64,000 nucleotides of DNA from Parvibaculum sp. GTDB lineage: Bacteria; Pseudomonadota; Alphaproteobacteria; Parvibaculales; Parvibaculaceae. Both the position numbers and the translations under genes were made by a program. The notes beneath the pieces were generated by a model. The model saw only the letters and a program-made list of their open reading frames with translations, did not search any database and was not told where the DNA came from. Location of the stretch: assembly GCA_030645235.1 (NCBI GenBank), contig JAUSMV010000012.1, positions 62,001 to 126,000 of the forward strand, read 5' to 3'. Shown here one piece after another: positions 62,545-64,000 of this stretch (positions are counted from its first letter, which is position 1; every line of letters begins with the position of its first letter).

Positions 62545-63996
62545 ATGCTTTTCCCGACACTTACGTTCGGCATTTTCTTTCTGATCGTTTTCACGGTCAG
62601 TTGGTCCATGCACTGGACGCCGGAGCCCCGCAAATGGTTCCTCGTCGGGGCAAGCTATTTTTTCTATGCCTGGTGGGACTGGCGCTTCACCACTTTGTTG
62701 TTCGGGACAACGCTCATCAATTATCTCGGCGGGCTGGCGCTTGATCGGGCCAAGCGTGATGCGACGCGCAAGTGGATTGTCGGGTTTGTTGTCGTTGTCG
62801 ATCTCGGTGTGCTCGCCTTCTTTAAATATTATGACTTCTTCCTGACATCTCTTGATGGTGTGATGCGCACACTTGGTCTTGCGCGCGATCTGCCTTTTAT
62901 GGAAGTGATCCTGCCTATCGGCATTTCCTTCTTCACGTTTCAGGGCATCTCTTATGTCGTTGACGTTTATCGCGGGCATGTCCGCGCGGAACGTTCGCTG
63001 CTTGATGTGATGCTGTTCAAGTCGTTCTTCCCCCAACTTGTTGCCGGTCCCATCGTGCGCGCCGCTGATTTTATTCCGCAGCTTCAAGCGCCGGTGCAGC
63101 TTACGCGTGATCATGTGTCAGTGGGTGTTGTGCTCATTCTCACGGGTCTTGCCAAGAAGATGGTGATTGCCAATTATCTCGCAACCGAGATTGTTGATCC
63201 TGTGTTCTTTGATCCCTCCGTTGTGAGTGCGCTTGATCTGCTCATCGGCATCTATGCCTATGCGATCCAGATTTATTGCGACTTTTCGGGCTATAGTGAC
63301 ATTGCTATTGGCGTGGCGGCGCTGCTTGGCTATCGCTTCCTTGCCAATTTCGATCAACCCTACCGCGCGGCGAGCCTGCAGGATTTCTGGCGGCGCTGGC
63401 ACATTTCGCTGTCCACTTGGCTCCGCGACTATCTCTACATTCCCCTGGGCGGTAACAGGGGCGGCGAGGCGCAACGCTATCGCAATCTCTTCATCACCAT
63501 GTTCCTCGGTGGACTTTGGCACGGCGCTGCATGGACCTTTATCATCTGGGGTTCATTTCACGGTGCGATGCTCGGCCTTGAGCAATGGCTCAAGCGCAAG
63601 CTCGAAAGTGTCGCGCCTGTTTCTGCTGATGCGCCGGGTCTTCTCACACGTTTGGGGAATGGTGCGCAGCATGTCGTGGGTGTTGTCTCGACATTTCATA
63701 TTGTCTGCTTTGCCTGGATATTTTTCCGCGCCGATAGTTTTTCGACCGCTATGGATTATCTTATCGGCTTCGGGGATTGGTCGTCGGCCAATGCTTATGT
63801 CACGCCGTTCGTTGTCGGTCTTGTCGCTGTGGGTCTTCTCTTTCAGTTCACCCCGCGCCAGATGGGTCGTGAGCTTGCGATAAATCTGCGCGAGTTGCCC
63901 GCACCCGTGCTCGGTTTGCTGTTGGGCTTGGGCATTTTTGTCATCTGGTCTGTGGCCCCTGAAGGGGTTGCGCCGTTCATTTACTTCCAGTTCTGA
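62545..63996 (+). CDS. MBOAT-family O-acyltransferase (AlgI/DltB-like)
   Basis: The product (483 aa) is a polytopic inner-membrane acyltransferase that passes acyl groups from the cytoplasm to periplasmic partners. It opens with LFPTLTFGIFFLIVFTVSW and has YFFYAWWDWRF, ILPIGISFFTFQGISYVVDV, and FFPQLVAGPIVRAADFIPQL. YCDFSGYSDIAIGVAALLGY and RRWHISLSTWLRDYLYIPLG follow, and the catalytic His lies in FLGGLWHGAAWTFIIWG. Length and motifs match AlgI. The stop lies 4 bases from the window edge, so a following partner gene (AlgJ/AlgX-like) may lie outside. The two exported SGNH proteins encoded upstream are the likely acyl acceptors or transferases. Confidence 0.93.
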   Translation: MLFPTLTFGIFFLIVFTVSWSMHWTPEPRKWFLVGASYFFYAWWDWRFTTLLFGTTLINYLGGLALDRAKRDATRKWIVGFVVVVDLGVLAFFKYYDFFLTSLDGVMRTLGLARDLPFMEVILPIGISFFTFQGISYVVDVYRGHVRAERSLLDVMLFKSFFPQLVAGPIVRAADFIPQLQAPVQLTRDHVSVGVVLILTGLAKKMVIANYLATEIVDPVFFDPSVVSALDLLIGIYAYAIQIYCDFSGYSDIAIGVAALLGYRFLANFDQPYRAASLQDFWRRWHISLSTWLRDYLYIPLGGNRGGEAQRYRNLFITMFLGGLWHGAAWTFIIWGSFHGAMLGLEQWLKRKLESVAPVSADAPGLLTRLGNGAQHVVGVVSTFHIVCFAWIFFRADSFSTAMDYLIGFGDWSSANAYVTPFVVGLVAVGLLFQFTPRQMGRELAINLRELPAPVLGLLLGLGIFVIWSVAPEGVAPFIYFQF

Positions 63997-64000
63997 GGGG

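Noticed and set aside
62403-62744. Small plus-strand ORF overlapping the start of the MBOAT gene
   Set aside because: Its second half lies out of frame in conserved MBOAT sequence, and its first half covers two hairpins; coding character is poor.

Overview
The window reads as a chromosomal segment of a Gram-negative bacterium, most likely an alphaproteobacterium. The base composition looks like the mid-50s % GC (judged by eye). It carries outer-membrane lipoproteins, Kdo and heptose enzymes of LPS, an autotransporter and a MoxR/CoxE pair. I see no rRNA, tRNA, CRISPR array, transposase or integrase. It is dominated by one large envelope-polysaccharide locus (about 1.6-41 kb), followed by galactoside-catabolic genes, scattered metabolic and sensory genes, and a surface-acylation/autotransporter module at the right end.

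Layout. 0-2.6 kb: an EthA-like Baeyer-Villiger monooxygenase and KdsD. 2.8-9.8 kb: a PPP-type phosphatase, then the export machinery (Wza-like lipoprotein, a small secreted protein, an outer-membrane beta-barrel, a Wzc-like copolymerase/tyrosine kinase, a membrane-anchored partner). 9.8-15 kb: a Wzy/ligase-like protein, an acyltransferase with an SGNH domain, and a flippase. 15.0-15.5 kb: a broken, truncated gene. 15.9-24.1 kb: a sulfotransferase, then a tightly packed operon of glycosyltransferases, a pyruvyltransferase, a methyltransferase and a GH16 lipoprotein. 24.1-28.9 kb (minus strand): ugd, a glycosyltransferase, a second Wzy/ligase-like protein and a methyltransferase. 29.2-41.1 kb: nucleotide-sugar genes (UDP-GlcA epimerase, gmd, fcl, galU, manC), the initiating phosphoglycosyltransferase, hldE, galT, galK and an FkbM methyltransferase.

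41.1-44.5 kb holds divergent GH4 alpha-galactosidase and GH42 beta-galactosidase genes. 44.6-56.9 kb holds a lytic transglycosylase, an aldehyde dehydrogenase, an orphan phage-fibre-like gene, a histidine kinase translationally coupled to a GST, a limonene-epoxide-hydrolase-like enzyme, a FadJ/FadB-type fatty-acid oxidation protein, and a MoxR-VWA pair. 57.1-64 kb holds two exported SGNH proteins, an autotransporter with a structured mRNA leader, and an AlgI-like MBOAT acyltransferase.

How it works together (inference): UDP-Glc, UDP-GlcA, UDP-GalA, GDP-Man and GDP-Fuc made here would feed a Wzx/Wzy polymer. It would start on undecaprenyl phosphate, be extended by at least five glycosyltransferases, and carry sulfate, pyruvate ketal, methyl and acyl groups. 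The flippase and Wzy would move and polymerise it, Wzc would control its length, and the Wza-like channel and beta-barrel would export it. The PPP phosphatase next to the export genes may take the place of the usual Wzb phosphatase, of which no copy is visible.
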